Below the pieces are notes generated by a model. It was given only the letters and a program-made list of their open reading frames with translations. It was not told where the DNA came from and made no database searches. From an uncultured Propionivibrio sp. (GTDB taxonomy: Bacteria > Pseudomonadota > Gammaproteobacteria > Burkholderiales > Rhodocyclaceae): a stretch of DNA of 64,000 nucleotides. Where the stretch lies: contig NZ_OY762656.1 in assembly GCF_963666255.1 (NCBI RefSeq), positions 1,984,001-2,048,000 of the forward strand, given 5' to 3'. How positions within the stretch are numbered: position 1 is the first letter of the stretch; every line of letters starts with the position of its first letter. The position numbers and the translations under genes are program-made. Below are positions 34,168 to 43,691 of the stretch, one piece after another.

Positions 34168-35196
34168 TTACAGGATGAGAAATCGCCGGCTGCCCGTGCG
34201 CGTTAATGGGTACTGCGCCAACAATTCCGGCTGGTCTTTCAACAGCCGGGCGACATCCAGCCCCAAACCATCCTTCGACTTCTTCCAGCTGACGGACCCC
34301 GTCTCAAATAACGCGCGACTGCACTCGCCCATGGCTGCCTGGAGTTGCTGTTTGAGTTTTGATTCCAATGTCTGACGATCCGCAATGAGTTGACGCACTG
34401 CCACAAGATCTGAAAACGCCGCCGACAGGATGGTGTCCTCGCGGAAATCCATTTCGACACCGTTGTCCTCTGGATACAGGCAGCGCAACGCCAGATCGGC
34501 CGATTCCGATCCATCCGCATCCGGTGGCGTATCGCTTTCCACCAACTGCCAGAATTTCCGCTCCAGTTCGATCAGATTCCGGATCAAGCGCTCATCACGT
34601 TCAATACGGTGAATTTCCAGATGCTGGCCGCCAATCAAGACAGCAACATCGGCTGCCTGCTTTCCAGTGACGGCCAATTGATGATGTACCTGGGCCTGCA
34701 CATATTCCGGCACGCCGTCTTTCCACAAACGGGCGCCATTGATCCCGGCGGTCTTGCACTCCAGGATCTGGACATCGGACGCCCCCATGACCTCCCGGTC
34801 AATGTTGGCGAGCATCCATGCCTTATCCGGATCGGGATGCTGAAGCACGGCATTGATCTTGCGAACCCGGTTGCCGGTTCGTTTCGTGTAATGCGCCGCC
34901 ACAATCGGTTCAAGGAAATTGCCCCAGTAGGTCGGGCTTTCCTCGTCATGCGGATCAATCTTCGGCAGCGCTTGATCGCGGCCGGTTTTCTCCATCCAGA
35001 GTTCAAGCTTGGATTTGTAGGGATTCAGGCCGACTGCTGCGGCGGCATCGGAGCTACCGATACCCCGCTTGCGCACTTCCAGCCATTCTTCTCGGGGAAG
35101 GTCGTGGGTTTTGATCAGGCGTAGCGCTGGGCGAGCGCGCACCGGTGATAGGGGGATACCCCCTGGTTGAGAATACGACGGACTCGTCGGCTGCAT
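34168..35196 (-). CDS. YqaJ-family viral recombinase (exonuclease)
   Basis: A 342-residue exonuclease related to lambda Exo. The core is HDLPREEWLEVRKRGIGSSD followed by AAAAVGLNPYKSKLELWMEKTG. The PD-(D/E)XK residues appear as the Glu of GNFLEPIVA and the ILECKTAG strand (Glu and Lys). ATG 35196 has AAAGGA upstream, and the longer frame to 35274 is not conserved. YqaJ enzymes resect double-stranded DNA for recombination, together with a single-strand annealing protein. Here the partner could be the DUF932 gene upstream or the metal-binding protein, though neither is proven. The C-terminal helices are normal. Confidence 0.87.
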   Translation of the reverse strand: MQPTSPSYSQPGGIPLSPVRARPALRLIKTHDLPREEWLEVRKRGIGSSDAAAAVGLNPYKSKLELWMEKTGRDQALPKIDPHDEESPTYWGNFLEPIVAAHYTKRTGNRVRKINAVLQHPDPDKAWMLANIDREVMGASDVQILECKTAGINGARLWKDGVPEYVQAQVHHQLAVTGKQAADVAVLIGGQHLEIHRIERDERLIRNLIELERKFWQLVESDTPPDADGSESADLALRCLYPEDNGVEMDFREDTILSAAFSDLVAVRQLIADRQTLESKLKQQLQAAMGECSRALFETGSVSWKKSKDGLGLDVARLLKDQPELLAQYPLTRTGSRRFLIL

Positions 35197-35222
35197 GGAT
35201 TTTCCTTTCGGGAGGCAAATAG

Positions 35223-35258
35223 AAAACGCCCCGCGCGATCCGAAGATCGGGCAGGGCG
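35223..35258 (-). terminator. Terminator-like hairpin before the YqaJ gene
   Basis: cgccc (35227-35231) with gggcg (35254-35258) encloses an inner stem cgatc/gatcg. TTTTC follows on the minus strand. The YqaJ ATG is 27 bp further on. Confidence 0.6.
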
Positions 35259-35362
35259 CACATGAGAGCGACAACAGATTGGATGTTTACGCGGGCAGCG
35301 GACTATCTGTGGAGGCGATGTGTTTCGTAAAAGAGGGATTCAGGCCGACAGAACCGTACAGG

Positions 35363-36091
35363 CTATCGCGCGACGTTTATCGGGAAGTACCACCCCTTAT
35401 CCGTTTTGATCAAACGGAAATTGTCGTGATAAGACTTCTCCTTGATACTGCCAAATGCGTCGGTATCTCGTCCGATCAATCCATCCAGCATCGGAATCAG
35501 GCTGGTTGAGATTTTGCACTGACGAAAGTAAGTCTCAGACAACTCCTTTTTTAACTTCGCCTCAGCGCCAATGATAATGTTGTGCTCCTCCAGTAACGTT
35601 TTTCCAGAGGCGTTAAGTTGCGTCCATACTTCATCTAATTTTTGCATCTTGGCAAGAGCTTCTGCGTATTGGGGCGAGTCTCGATCACGCATGGAATCGA
35701 GTATCACGGACTGCTTACTGCGTTCGGAATACACCTGCTTGAAATCTTCATTGATTTGCCTTTCTTTCGCCTTATAAGCATCTTTTTGAGGGGCAAACTC
35801 CTCCCATTTCTTCCTGCTGTCCGAAGAAGGGGTTGAGCGCAGCAAGTATTCGACGCTCACGAGATAATTTCCGTCAGGCTGTTGAACGCCATTGATCTTC
35901 TTGAAATCGTGAACCGAGATCAGATCACAGTTCTTGAAGAGCATTTCAAGTTGCTTCTTCGCATCCGACTCCGCGGGCGTTGCTGAAACGCCGCAGCCAA
36001 CCATCATTAAGGTGGCCAATAACGGCACCACCGCCTGCTGAATAGCCCCCCATTTTTTGGTGGTAGCAGGCAATTGACTCTGTGTGTTCAT
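35363..36091 (-). CDS. Hypothetical lipoprotein
   Basis: A 242-residue protein with a signal sequence and lipobox (LLATLMMVGCG, Cys at about residue 33), so it is probably lipid-anchored. The mature part is highly charged and helical (SRKKWEEFAPQKDAYKAKERQINEDFKQ), with a predicted coiled-coil character. The C-terminus, YHDNFRLIKTDKGWYFPIN, resembles the end of DUF4878-type or NTF2-like lipoproteins. The family is not identified. It lies between YqaJ and the XRE gene, leftward, with the palindrome 36200-36219 in its upstream region. It could be a surface-exclusion or lysogenic-conversion-type cargo protein, which is speculative. Confidence 0.66.
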   Translation of the reverse strand: MNTQSQLPATTKKWGAIQQAVVPLLATLMMVGCGVSATPAESDAKKQLEMLFKNCDLISVHDFKKINGVQQPDGNYLVSVEYLLRSTPSSDSRKKWEEFAPQKDAYKAKERQINEDFKQVYSERSKQSVILDSMRDRDSPQYAEALAKMQKLDEVWTQLNASGKTLLEEHNIIIGAEAKLKKELSETYFRQCKISTSLIPMLDGLIGRDTDAFGSIKEKSYHDNFRLIKTDKGWYFPINVAR

Positions 36092-36199
36092 TCCGGTTTT
36101 CCTTCAGTGAAAAGTGCTTGATCGAACAAGGCGCCAAGGCGGCTTGTCGTTCTGGATAACGTCTCGATGAATGGGCGTGTTCTTCATGTCACAGGGCGC

Positions 36200-36219
36200 T
36201 ACGGCCCAAATGGGCCGTA
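36200..36219. promoter_or_regulatory. Palindrome in divergent promoter, candidate XRE operator
   Basis: tacggccca-aa-tgggccgta is a 9-bp perfect inverted repeat between the leftward lipoprotein gene and the rightward XRE gene. Short palindromes here are typical sites of small XRE repressors. Confidence 0.55.
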
Positions 36220-36262
36220 AATGCCGTGGTCGTCAATGCATCATAGCGTGATGATTTGCGGC

Positions 36263-36508
36263 ATGACAAGGGTCTCCGCAAAACAAGACAAGGATCACGA
36301 TCTGGTTCGGCTAGGCCAGTCAGTTCGCGCAAAACGCCTTGCTTTAGCTATGTCGCAAGAAGCGTTGGCGGATAGCGCGGAAATTGACCGGTCTCACATG
36401 GGCAAGATTGAGCGAGGGGAACGGAACGTCACAATTCTGAATATCGTTCGAATTGCCCGTGCAATTGGATGCAAACCTTCCGAATTGCTGGTTGACGCAG
36501 GCTTGTAG
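36263..36508 (+). CDS. XRE-family transcriptional regulator
   Basis: An 81-residue Cro/C1-type helix-turn-helix protein, RLGQSVRAKRLALAMSQEALADSAEIDRSHMGKIERGERNVT, followed by the recognition-domain end GCKPSELLVDAGL. I use ATG 36263. The earlier in-frame ATG at 36221 directly abuts the palindrome that is probably its operator. It has no ligand domain. It is the only rightward gene among the leftward DUF932, YqaJ and metal-binding genes and may repress them. Such regulators commonly guard DUF932/YqaJ modules on mobile elements. Confidence 0.86.
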   Translation: MTRVSAKQDKDHDLVRLGQSVRAKRLALAMSQEALADSAEIDRSHMGKIERGERNVTILNIVRIARAIGCKPSELLVDAGL

Positions 36509-36547
36509 CCACATCGTCCGTATTCCCTCGGTATTTTCGGCAGTTTT

Positions 36548-37513
36548 TCAGGCTGCCAAGGCCAATGCGGTATCCAGGGCGCGCTGTTTCAAGGTAGCCC
36601 CCTGCCCGAACCAGGCAGAATCCATCCGATGCTCGACACTGCGCGAGCGACGTTCGTGATCCACGTATTCGGTGACAGCATTGAGAAGGCCCCAAGCGGT
36701 ATTTCGAGCCGAATCGAGTTCGGAACCCCGTCCCTGTCCGTCATATAGGTTTTGCACCTTCTTCAGCGCTCGCTCATTGACGAGGCCTGCGCTGTCTGAG
36801 GCGGAAGAGGCATCGCACAGCACTCGCAGGAAATAATTCATAGCTTCATGAGTCTTGACCTTGCGTTCAGCCAAGGTCCGCATCCGGTACATGAACCCGT
36901 CCCATTGCGACACGGCAATGCCGAGTTGTTGCTTGACCGCTTGGGGATCAAAGCGTGTGCTGTGGGGCACCCTGATGGCCTGGCTGGCGCCGTTCAGAGC
37001 GATTGTCAGCGTGTTATGGCAGACCACTCGGATCGTCGTTGGAGTTGCAGTCGTCGCCAGCGTGCCATCGCAGGAGGTGGCCAAGAGCAGGTAGCCATTG
37101 ACCGTGTCATTGCCCTTAACGGCAGTGGTCTGCCCCGTCTTAGCCAGCGCCCAGAACTTTTTGCCGCCTTTCAGCACGCCGGCCGTTTCCAGTTCAAAGC
37201 CCGAGATCTCGGAAAGATCCCGGTAGAACTCCAGGACCTCACGCGGCTGTACGACCTGGTAGCGTTGGGAGACGACCGAAAGCGCTGTCTTCGTGTCGGA
37301 CCGATAGAGCACTTTCTGTTCGGGAAACGAGTGGATTGTGCCGAGGGTGCCGATCGTATCGGTCATAAAGCGCACTGGCGTTTCTTCGATCTGCCAATCC
37401 ATGCCGGCTTCCTTTTGCCAGATTTCGAGCGGTTGTTTGGGCGGTAATTGATGACCGAGACCGTGCCAGGGGACGGCGTCGACATACGCCATTTGTTGAA
37501 CGAGGTGAGCCAT
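36548..37513 (-). CDS. DUF932 phage/plasmid-like protein
   Basis: A 321-residue DUF932 protein (phage/plasmid-like, TIGR03299 type), recognised by MAYVDAVPWHGLGHQLPPKQ and, later, GYLLLATSCDGTLATTATPTTIRVVCHNTLTIAL. ATG 37513 has AAGGA upstream, and the 12 extra residues of the longer frame are not part of the family. DUF932 proteins accompany YqaJ exonuclease and are proposed single-strand annealing or recombination helpers. This is suggested by context, not shown. The C-terminal end is normal and lies 40 bp from the convergent XRE gene. Confidence 0.88.
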   Translation of the reverse strand: MAHLVQQMAYVDAVPWHGLGHQLPPKQPLEIWQKEAGMDWQIEETPVRFMTDTIGTLGTIHSFPEQKVLYRSDTKTALSVVSQRYQVVQPREVLEFYRDLSEISGFELETAGVLKGGKKFWALAKTGQTTAVKGNDTVNGYLLLATSCDGTLATTATPTTIRVVCHNTLTIALNGASQAIRVPHSTRFDPQAVKQQLGIAVSQWDGFMYRMRTLAERKVKTHEAMNYFLRVLCDASSASDSAGLVNERALKKVQNLYDGQGRGSELDSARNTAWGLLNAVTEYVDHERRSRSVEHRMDSAWFGQGATLKQRALDTALALAA

Positions 37514-37624
37514 GGAAATTCCTTTCGTGAGAGGGATGACGAAACGCAAGGCGTGACGAGGCAGCCGAGAACCGCCGGCAGGTGCTATGTAAGGGAAGGA
37601 AGAAGGAAACCGCGGCGGGAATGC

Positions 37625-37647
37625 AAAAACTGCGCTAGGTCACGCAG
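37625..37647 (-). terminator. Short terminator after the glycine-zipper gene
   Basis: ctgcg (37630-37634) and cgcag (37643-37647) form the stem. Five Ts follow on the minus strand. It begins 10 bp after the stop at 37657. Confidence 0.6.
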
Positions 37648-37656
37648 CAATCCGTA

Positions 37657-38082
37657 TCAGCGCGGGGTTTCGCGTGGTGGCGCCACACCTGGAATAACAT
37701 CGTTTGCAGCCGGGGTGGTTTCCGTCTCTTGCCGATCGAAGGCGAGTGGTGTGCGGAAGTGGTGATCGCAAGCAAGGCAATGGTAATTGTCGAACAGTCG
37801 TTCATCGATGACATGACCGAGTTGAGCGCCGGTCAATGCGCCGGTGATTCCGCCGACCATGCCGCCGACAAGTGCGCCGATCCACTTGCCAACGCGGGAA
37901 CCGGTTGGGCCGGCAATACAGCCGATGGATCCACCGACAATCGAGCCGATTTCAGCGCCGTTTCTCGCGCTGGCGATGCCGCTGGCTGTTCCACCAAGAA
38001 AACCGACAGTGGCGGCGGCTTTCTTGGCGTAATCCTTGGTTTCAATCTGGGCTGAGAGGCAGTTAGGACAATTCATAGGCAT
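37657..38082 (-). CDS. Zinc-ribbon / glycine-zipper small protein
   Basis: A 141-residue protein of two visible parts. CPNC near the N-terminus and CLAC about residue 104 could make one split zinc ribbon. Between them lies a glycine-zipper stretch (GFLGGTASGIASARNGAEIG, then IVGGSIGCIAGPTGS and IGALVGGMVGGITGALTGAQ), like membrane-associating Gly-zipper domains. The tail is Pro/Thr-rich. A second Met two residues in is an alternative start. GGAG lies about 10 bases upstream. It follows the SspH-like gene on the same strand, about 340 bp on and after a hairpin. Such proteins are frequent on integrative elements and have no known role. Confidence 0.7.
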   Translation of the reverse strand: MPMNCPNCLSAQIETKDYAKKAAATVGFLGGTASGIASARNGAEIGSIVGGSIGCIAGPTGSRVGKWIGALVGGMVGGITGALTGAQLGHVIDERLFDNYHCLACDHHFRTPLAFDRQETETTPAANDVIPGVAPPRETPR

Positions 38083-38420
38083 GACAAACTCCTTGGCAGT
38101 GTGAAAGTGCTAGAGGTCAGTATTGGTCGGGCATAAGAGCAAAAACGCCCACGACCGTCGGAGAAACGGTGTGGGCGATGAGGAGATATTCCGAAATCAG
38201 GAATCGACTTGTTAGAGACAGCTCTCTATGAGAGTCTCAGGTAAAGCGATATGTGATCAAAATAATTTGGAAACGAACTCTTACTTAACCCCCTCAGCTC
38301 TATTACCGGGGGGCCTCAGACGAGCCCCCTCTGGAAAGTCGCCGCAGCCAAAAGCGGCATATCTTGATCCAACGATTCAACAAGACTCGGGCTTTGAAAA
38401 CACCTGTTCGGTGCCCCTAT
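38083..38420. other. Non-coding gap after the defence operon
   Basis: This region holds the terminator-like hairpin at 38141-38177, followed by the leader of the glycine-zipper gene. The 240 bp between the hairpin and the SspH-like stop contain nothing recognised. Confidence 0.5.
38141..38177 (-). terminator. Terminator-like hairpin after the defence operon
   Basis: cgcccac (38146-38152) with gtgggcg (38171-38177), inner stem accgt/acggt, then five Ts on the minus strand. It is about 245 bp past the SspH-like stop and 59 bp before the ATG of the next gene. Confidence 0.75.
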
Positions 38421-41400
38421 TCAGGAGCGCGCGTGGAGCATTTTCCCTATTAGGGTATCCACAAATCCGATTTCAACGAATGGGACTTGGGCATAGATCA
38501 TCTCTCTGTTTCCTTCAAGCTTCGCCAGTAAATGACCTCTGCCAAGGAGACGTTCTGCACCTTTCTCACCAAGAGCGATTTCGGACGTCCCTTCAGAGTC
38601 GACGCGAAGAATCAGTCGATTACCCAAATTCGAGCGCAGCTGCATTGGCATAACGTAAGCATCCGGTCGCTGGGCAGCGAAAATCAGATAGATGCCCGCA
38701 GCTCTAGCCTTCACACCAAGCCGCTGAACTATTGCGGACACCGCCCCCTTGTACTCTTCCGTAAGCATCCATTCGGCAAATTCATCGTGAATGAGCCAGA
38801 TGACAGGCAGGCGTTCTCTTAGGGGGGCCTCAGCATTGTAGGCAGCTAGATTAGATACTCGCTTTTCCTTGAAGCGAGCGTAGCGGAGGTCCATTTCTGC
38901 TACGAGTTCTTCGAGTCTTTGGGTTGCCATGATCTGATCATCGACGATGCCGCCATCAATATGTGGCAGCCGATCGAATGCGAAATAGTCAACGCCTTGT
39001 TTTGGATCGATCAGGACTATCCTCGCCTGTTCTGGCGTGTTGGTCGCGGCAATCCCCAAAATGATATTTTGCATCAGGACGGATTTGCCGCTGCCGGTGC
39101 TGCCTGCGATCAGGGTGTGTGGCGCATGGTCTTTCCCAGGTGAGAGGAATAGAGGAGCCCCCGAGTTTTCTTGTGCCGCAATCAATAGCTCCTGATTACC
39201 CCAACCACTTGAGGTCGGCGACCAATCGGCCCAGAGGGAGCGAATATCGATAGTCTGGCGTTTGGGGCGCTCCACTGAGATCGTGACGGCACCGGGTTCT
39301 GGGCGGACCGATATAACGTTTAGCCCATAGGTCGTCAAGAGCTCTGACCTTTTCTTCAAGACTTGCTCGACGGTCAGGTTGGCGTTGCCGGCAAACTTTA
39401 GCAGCGCAGAATTGGGCGTAAGAGCCGAGCCGACCAATTTAGCCTGTAGTTGTAGCTGCTGCAGGGCGCTACGCGTCGAAAAAGCTGTTTGCTGGAGCCA
39501 CCCATCTTCTTCGGGCGCAATGGGCGCTGAGTGAAGGGCCGACGCAATCAAATCACCGATCTTAGAATAGGCCCAATGAGCTTGTGTCTGAGCACGCGAA
39601 GAATCGACTGGCAAAGGCACACTCTCTCCGGAGACCGGCTGAGGGGCCAGATCCTCAATGCTCGGTTCGTTCGGCATCTCTGCGGGCGCGTCCAGAAGCG
39701 GCTCAAGAACTGGCAGTGTGGGCAGGGACGTTGGTCTTTGGACAGGCATGCGATAAGCATTACGGAGAGGTGCGATACCGGAGCCAGGGGTTCTCCAAAT
39801 TGGCTCAAAGTCCATATGGAAGAAGTCCATTTCGCGCCGGACGTCGGCGGTGCTCTGATCATGCCAGTATGCCATCAAGAGCTGTTTGAGGGCCTTGCGA
39901 CCGATGATTTCCTGATAGGCATAACGAACATCGGCAATTTCAGTAGCGATTGTCGGGTCGTCGGCATCGGAGGAGGTCGGGACAAAAACGTGAGAGAGGC
40001 CTTTGAGGTGGACCTTGCAGCGCCCTTCGCGCATGGCGCGGCGCCATTCTCCAAGATCGATGCCTCTTGCAGCGGGGATGCGAATGCCGTCAAGCATAAG
40101 ATCAGCCAGTCGAGCTAGCCAGGATTGGCGGTCGAGCCGCTCCGGGTCGCCGAAAATTGCGTCTTCAAGGCGCTCGAGCGTATCGCGCAGCTGTTTTTGC
40201 GATTCTTTGCGCTTGGCAGCCAGACTCTCGATTTCCACATATTTCGCTTCGCTGACAGCAAGGGTGATCATCAGTGTGCCGTCTTCAGCTACTTGGGGGC
40301 AGATCGCGAGTAAGTCGGCGATCTGTTGTTCGCGCTGGCCAAGCCATGACGCGTAGTCATCAAGAAAGTACCAGCCGATTAGTTGGTCGGTACCTAGGTC
40401 GTCTCGTAACATGCGGCGACTCAGCACGATGCCCATCAATTCGCTTGCGCTCTGGCCACATGTGGCCGCGCGCAGCACGATGTCACCCGATACATCATTA
40501 GCCTCGTCGATCAGGCGATCGGCCAGTGTTCGTATCTCCGAATCGGTCAGCGGTAGTTGCAGCGCCCTGAGACGGCTCATAATCATCGAGCGCAAAAGCG
40601 TCATCGGTGCGCGTGAAGAGATGATTAGATTACGTCCCTGGGTTGAAATCTGCTTGTAGCGTATGACCCGGACTTGATGATTCATTAGCTGACGCCGATC
40701 GAGAAGCTCGTCGAAATTGACGACCCAATTGCCTAGGTCGTGGGTCTCCTCGAAGATGCGTTTAGTCCGGCCGTCGGCGAAATCGAGTTGGCGTACGGGC
40801 AAGAGGCGTTTTGATGTCGATTCATCTCGGTCACCTTTGAAAATGCTCGCGACGGCGGAGATATAAGCCCAGCCTTCAGCGCTTTGTACCGGGCAGCATA
40901 GGAAGACCGCTGATTTAAGGTCGTCTCGGGCAGCCGCCCGGCGGCGTGACCAGCGTGATGGCAACAGTTTGCGAATGTCGGCTGGTTCGCCTTGTTCGAG
41001 ATACCATTCGAGTTGCGCATGACGCGATATGACATCTTGCGAAAAAACGATGTCGTATGGATGGCCGTCTTTGGGGTTAGGCGGCGGCGCTTGGTCGGCA
41101 ATCACCGAAATTCGCAGGCGTGCCATGAAGTCTTGGGAGGCTTCACTTGCGCTATAGGCGTCTGCCGTAGCTTCGGAGCTCAGGATCGAGCAATAGATAT
41201 TACGAAGCTTCTGGCTTTCGATGTGGCGCAGCAGAACTTGGCATCGAACGTCGTCCTCGTCGTCCTGTATGTCGCCGATCTTCGCCACGACCGCCTGAGG
41301 CAGTCGTGCGGAATCGCAATTGAACAGTACGACTGACATGTTTGACCGTTCGTGCGGTTGCAGAGCGATATAGCGCTTGACGAGGTCATGGACGCAGGAG

Positions 41401-43691
41401 CTGCCCTCAGCAGGGCTTTCATTTGTGTCGTTCTCACTTCTGGGGTCTGCGATGGGGGGTTCATGCAGGCTGTAGTCGGCGACCACGTCGCTTGCTGTGA
41501 GAAATTGCGGGCCATCATTCGTCCAGATCGCCACAATCTCAGGGTAAAGCACGTGCTCAAAATCCTGAGCGATATCCCGAAAGAATAGCTTGGGGTCCCC
41601 CTCCGCCTCTATGCTGGCGAGAACCTGACTAACGAGGTCTATTGCGAGCTGATATTTTCGCCATATGGCGGCCAGACGCATCGGATGCCAGGGGGCGACG
41701 ACGGCCGCCGGCCTGCCACCGTCGATTGGCGCGACACCAATCATGAGCAGTGGTTTGAGCAGCTTGTTGCGATTGCGATCACCTTTGGCCAGTGTTAGGA
41801 CGGTTTCGAGCAGAGCGGCGTAAGCCGTCGTCTGATTGAGTATGGAGTCAGCGCCGCCCCCTTTTTTGGGGAAGTCGACAACTGCGAGCTTGTAGGCACT
41901 TTCAAATGTTGCAAAAGCTTCACCCAACGTCTTAGCATCTTGAGCGGAGAGATAGGCTTGATCAACGCACTCTCTGAGATTCTTGCGCCAAAATACGTCG
42001 AGATTCCGGTCAGGTTTAGCTGCAGGGACGAATGAGCCACGATCACGGTCAAAAGCCGGCATGAACGTTTTTACGTTGGCCAAATCGATCGATTTGTCGG
42101 CGGTAAATTCGCGCTGCGTGCGGCAGGCCGGGAAGGGGTTCTGGGTCAATCGACCCCAGTCGTCGACCAGTTGGCTTGCTACGCATGAGGGGTTATAGCG
42201 CCAGATCAGTTGCGTCGAGTGCTTTTGAATGCTGTCCTCGTCAGTCGTTGTCTCCAATTCGACGACGAATTTGAGTTGCAGTGCCGGCTTGGCAGTGGAT
42301 GTGTTGAGCTTATTCTTGGCCCTGTCGCCCTTTTTCCAGTCGGAGACAAGCTGGTCGAATTCGAAAAGATCGCCGACGTCCCAATCGATTTTCCCGCTGA
42401 ACAGGCGACGCAGGCCGGCATAGCGGTGCGCGAAATAGAGACCGGCTTCATAGTTGAGAGATCTCAGGTCTCTCTTTGTTGCGGATTCGCATTTGATTTT
42501 TAGCTTGCGCTGATTGCCCGGCGGCATGCGATTATAAAGCGGCTCCATAACCGCGCAAATGCCGGCGATGAAGTCGGTTGTCTCGATAGGGCGGCCATAT
42601 ACAAAGCGATCCCAAGCAGACTTCAGCTTCTTGTCGTCTTTTATTTCGCTGCGGTGGGCTTCATAAAAATCAGTGTCTTCATCGATTTTTTCTGACCGCT
42701 TGGACAGAAGCTTGAGATATTCCCGCTCTTCATCCTCAAGTTTATCTTCTTCCAGTTCACTGAAGTATTCAAGGGTGTTCTTGCCGAGGTTGAATTTATC
42801 GCGCTGCAGGCCATCGAAGATCGGCTTAATTTGCTCCCAATCTTGTTCGGCTAAAGCTTCGGCCTGGGCATTCCAGCCGCTGGGTGCCCTAATAAAGGCT
42901 TCGATCGTGGGGTGGCAGACATTCGGGATCTGATGCGCAACCTTTTCGAACGCGTTGCGCAAGTCTTCTTCGCTGAGTAGGAGCTGGCTTGAGGTCTGCT
43001 TGAGGAGCAGCCCAGATCGTCTCTTGTGAGCATTATTGAATTGCTGCCTCCATGCCGATGCATGACCGCGCTGCCGCTCTTTGAGGCTTCCGAAGCAGGC
43101 TGGGTCGTTTGGCAGGCGTAGTGCTGGCATTGCTGCACCCAGCGCATCGATGATGGGGCGGCCCGTATCCTCGTTTTCTCGGCGGGTGCGCAAGATATAG
43201 ACGGCAAAGCGGTCGATCGAGACGATTCGAAGATCGCGGAGCCCGGTCAGAGCTTTTTCCCACCATCTTTGCTGCTCCTGGGCGATAGGCAGGCCTGTTG
43301 ATGCCTCTCGAACCCAAAGGTCAATGCGCTCCAATAGCTCAGGTGGGCCAAGCTTTGCAATTTCACGAATCGAGGCGTCTTCACCATGTTCATGTTCAGC
43401 AAGTAGATAGGCTGCCTTCGGACAATCGGCGTTCCGATAGAAGGTAGCGTTTTCGGTCGTCAGAGTTTCATCAGGTAGACCTTGGTCGCTTACAAGCGAG
43501 ATCGGCAGCTTGATGTCGATACGCTCTTTGAGATACGGATCCGCGAGTACGGCGCGTGCGACTGCTGCGACCTGTTCGGCGCTAAGATTGAGCACATACC
43601 GCGCAGTCGACTGCGCCGCGCCCGTATCGGTCTGAAGTTCTTCGCGGAGATAGGCGGCGGCGACTGCGCCGACGAGCGAGGCCACGTTCAT
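38421..43691 (-). CDS. sspH: SspH/DptH-like restriction protein with FtsK-type motor
   Basis: A 1756-residue protein. The last 230 residues form a FtsK/HerA-like motor: Walker A GSTGSGKS (1530-1537), then VLIDPKQGVDYFAFDRLPHI, Walker B IWLIHDEF (about 1632-1639) and IFAAQRPD as sensor. The N-terminal 1500 residues are not assignable by motif. This size, ATPase position and place as last gene of a phosphorothioate cluster match DptH/SspH, the large component of the FGH restriction modules. It starts in a 4-bp overlap (ATGA) with the SspG-like gene. In this system it would translocate on or damage unmodified phage DNA. The activity is inferred from the described Dpt and Ssp systems. Confidence 0.72.
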   Translation of the reverse strand: MNVASLVGAVAAAYLREELQTDTGAAQSTARYVLNLSAEQVAAVARAVLADPYLKERIDIKLPISLVSDQGLPDETLTTENATFYRNADCPKAAYLLAEHEHGEDASIREIAKLGPPELLERIDLWVREASTGLPIAQEQQRWWEKALTGLRDLRIVSIDRFAVYILRTRRENEDTGRPIIDALGAAMPALRLPNDPACFGSLKERQRGHASAWRQQFNNAHKRRSGLLLKQTSSQLLLSEEDLRNAFEKVAHQIPNVCHPTIEAFIRAPSGWNAQAEALAEQDWEQIKPIFDGLQRDKFNLGKNTLEYFSELEEDKLEDEEREYLKLLSKRSEKIDEDTDFYEAHRSEIKDDKKLKSAWDRFVYGRPIETTDFIAGICAVMEPLYNRMPPGNQRKLKIKCESATKRDLRSLNYEAGLYFAHRYAGLRRLFSGKIDWDVGDLFEFDQLVSDWKKGDRAKNKLNTSTAKPALQLKFVVELETTTDEDSIQKHSTQLIWRYNPSCVASQLVDDWGRLTQNPFPACRTQREFTADKSIDLANVKTFMPAFDRDRGSFVPAAKPDRNLDVFWRKNLRECVDQAYLSAQDAKTLGEAFATFESAYKLAVVDFPKKGGGADSILNQTTAYAALLETVLTLAKGDRNRNKLLKPLLMIGVAPIDGGRPAAVVAPWHPMRLAAIWRKYQLAIDLVSQVLASIEAEGDPKLFFRDIAQDFEHVLYPEIVAIWTNDGPQFLTASDVVADYSLHEPPIADPRSENDTNESPAEGSSCVHDLVKRYIALQPHERSNMSVVLFNCDSARLPQAVVAKIGDIQDDEDDVRCQVLLRHIESQKLRNIYCSILSSEATADAYSASEASQDFMARLRISVIADQAPPPNPKDGHPYDIVFSQDVISRHAQLEWYLEQGEPADIRKLLPSRWSRRRAAARDDLKSAVFLCCPVQSAEGWAYISAVASIFKGDRDESTSKRLLPVRQLDFADGRTKRIFEETHDLGNWVVNFDELLDRRQLMNHQVRVIRYKQISTQGRNLIISSRAPMTLLRSMIMSRLRALQLPLTDSEIRTLADRLIDEANDVSGDIVLRAATCGQSASELMGIVLSRRMLRDDLGTDQLIGWYFLDDYASWLGQREQQIADLLAICPQVAEDGTLMITLAVSEAKYVEIESLAAKRKESQKQLRDTLERLEDAIFGDPERLDRQSWLARLADLMLDGIRIPAARGIDLGEWRRAMREGRCKVHLKGLSHVFVPTSSDADDPTIATEIADVRYAYQEIIGRKALKQLLMAYWHDQSTADVRREMDFFHMDFEPIWRTPGSGIAPLRNAYRMPVQRPTSLPTLPVLEPLLDAPAEMPNEPSIEDLAPQPVSGESVPLPVDSSRAQTQAHWAYSKIGDLIASALHSAPIAPEEDGWLQQTAFSTRSALQQLQLQAKLVGSALTPNSALLKFAGNANLTVEQVLKKRSELLTTYGLNVISVRPEPGAVTISVERPKRQTIDIRSLWADWSPTSSGWGNQELLIAAQENSGAPLFLSPGKDHAPHTLIAGSTGSGKSVLMQNIILGIAATNTPEQARIVLIDPKQGVDYFAFDRLPHIDGGIVDDQIMATQRLEELVAEMDLRYARFKEKRVSNLAAYNAEAPLRERLPVIWLIHDEFAEWMLTEEYKGAVSAIVQRLGVKARAAGIYLIFAAQRPDAYVMPMQLRSNLGNRLILRVDSEGTSEIALGEKGAERLLGRGHLLAKLEGNREMIYAQVPFVEIGFVDTLIGKMLHARS

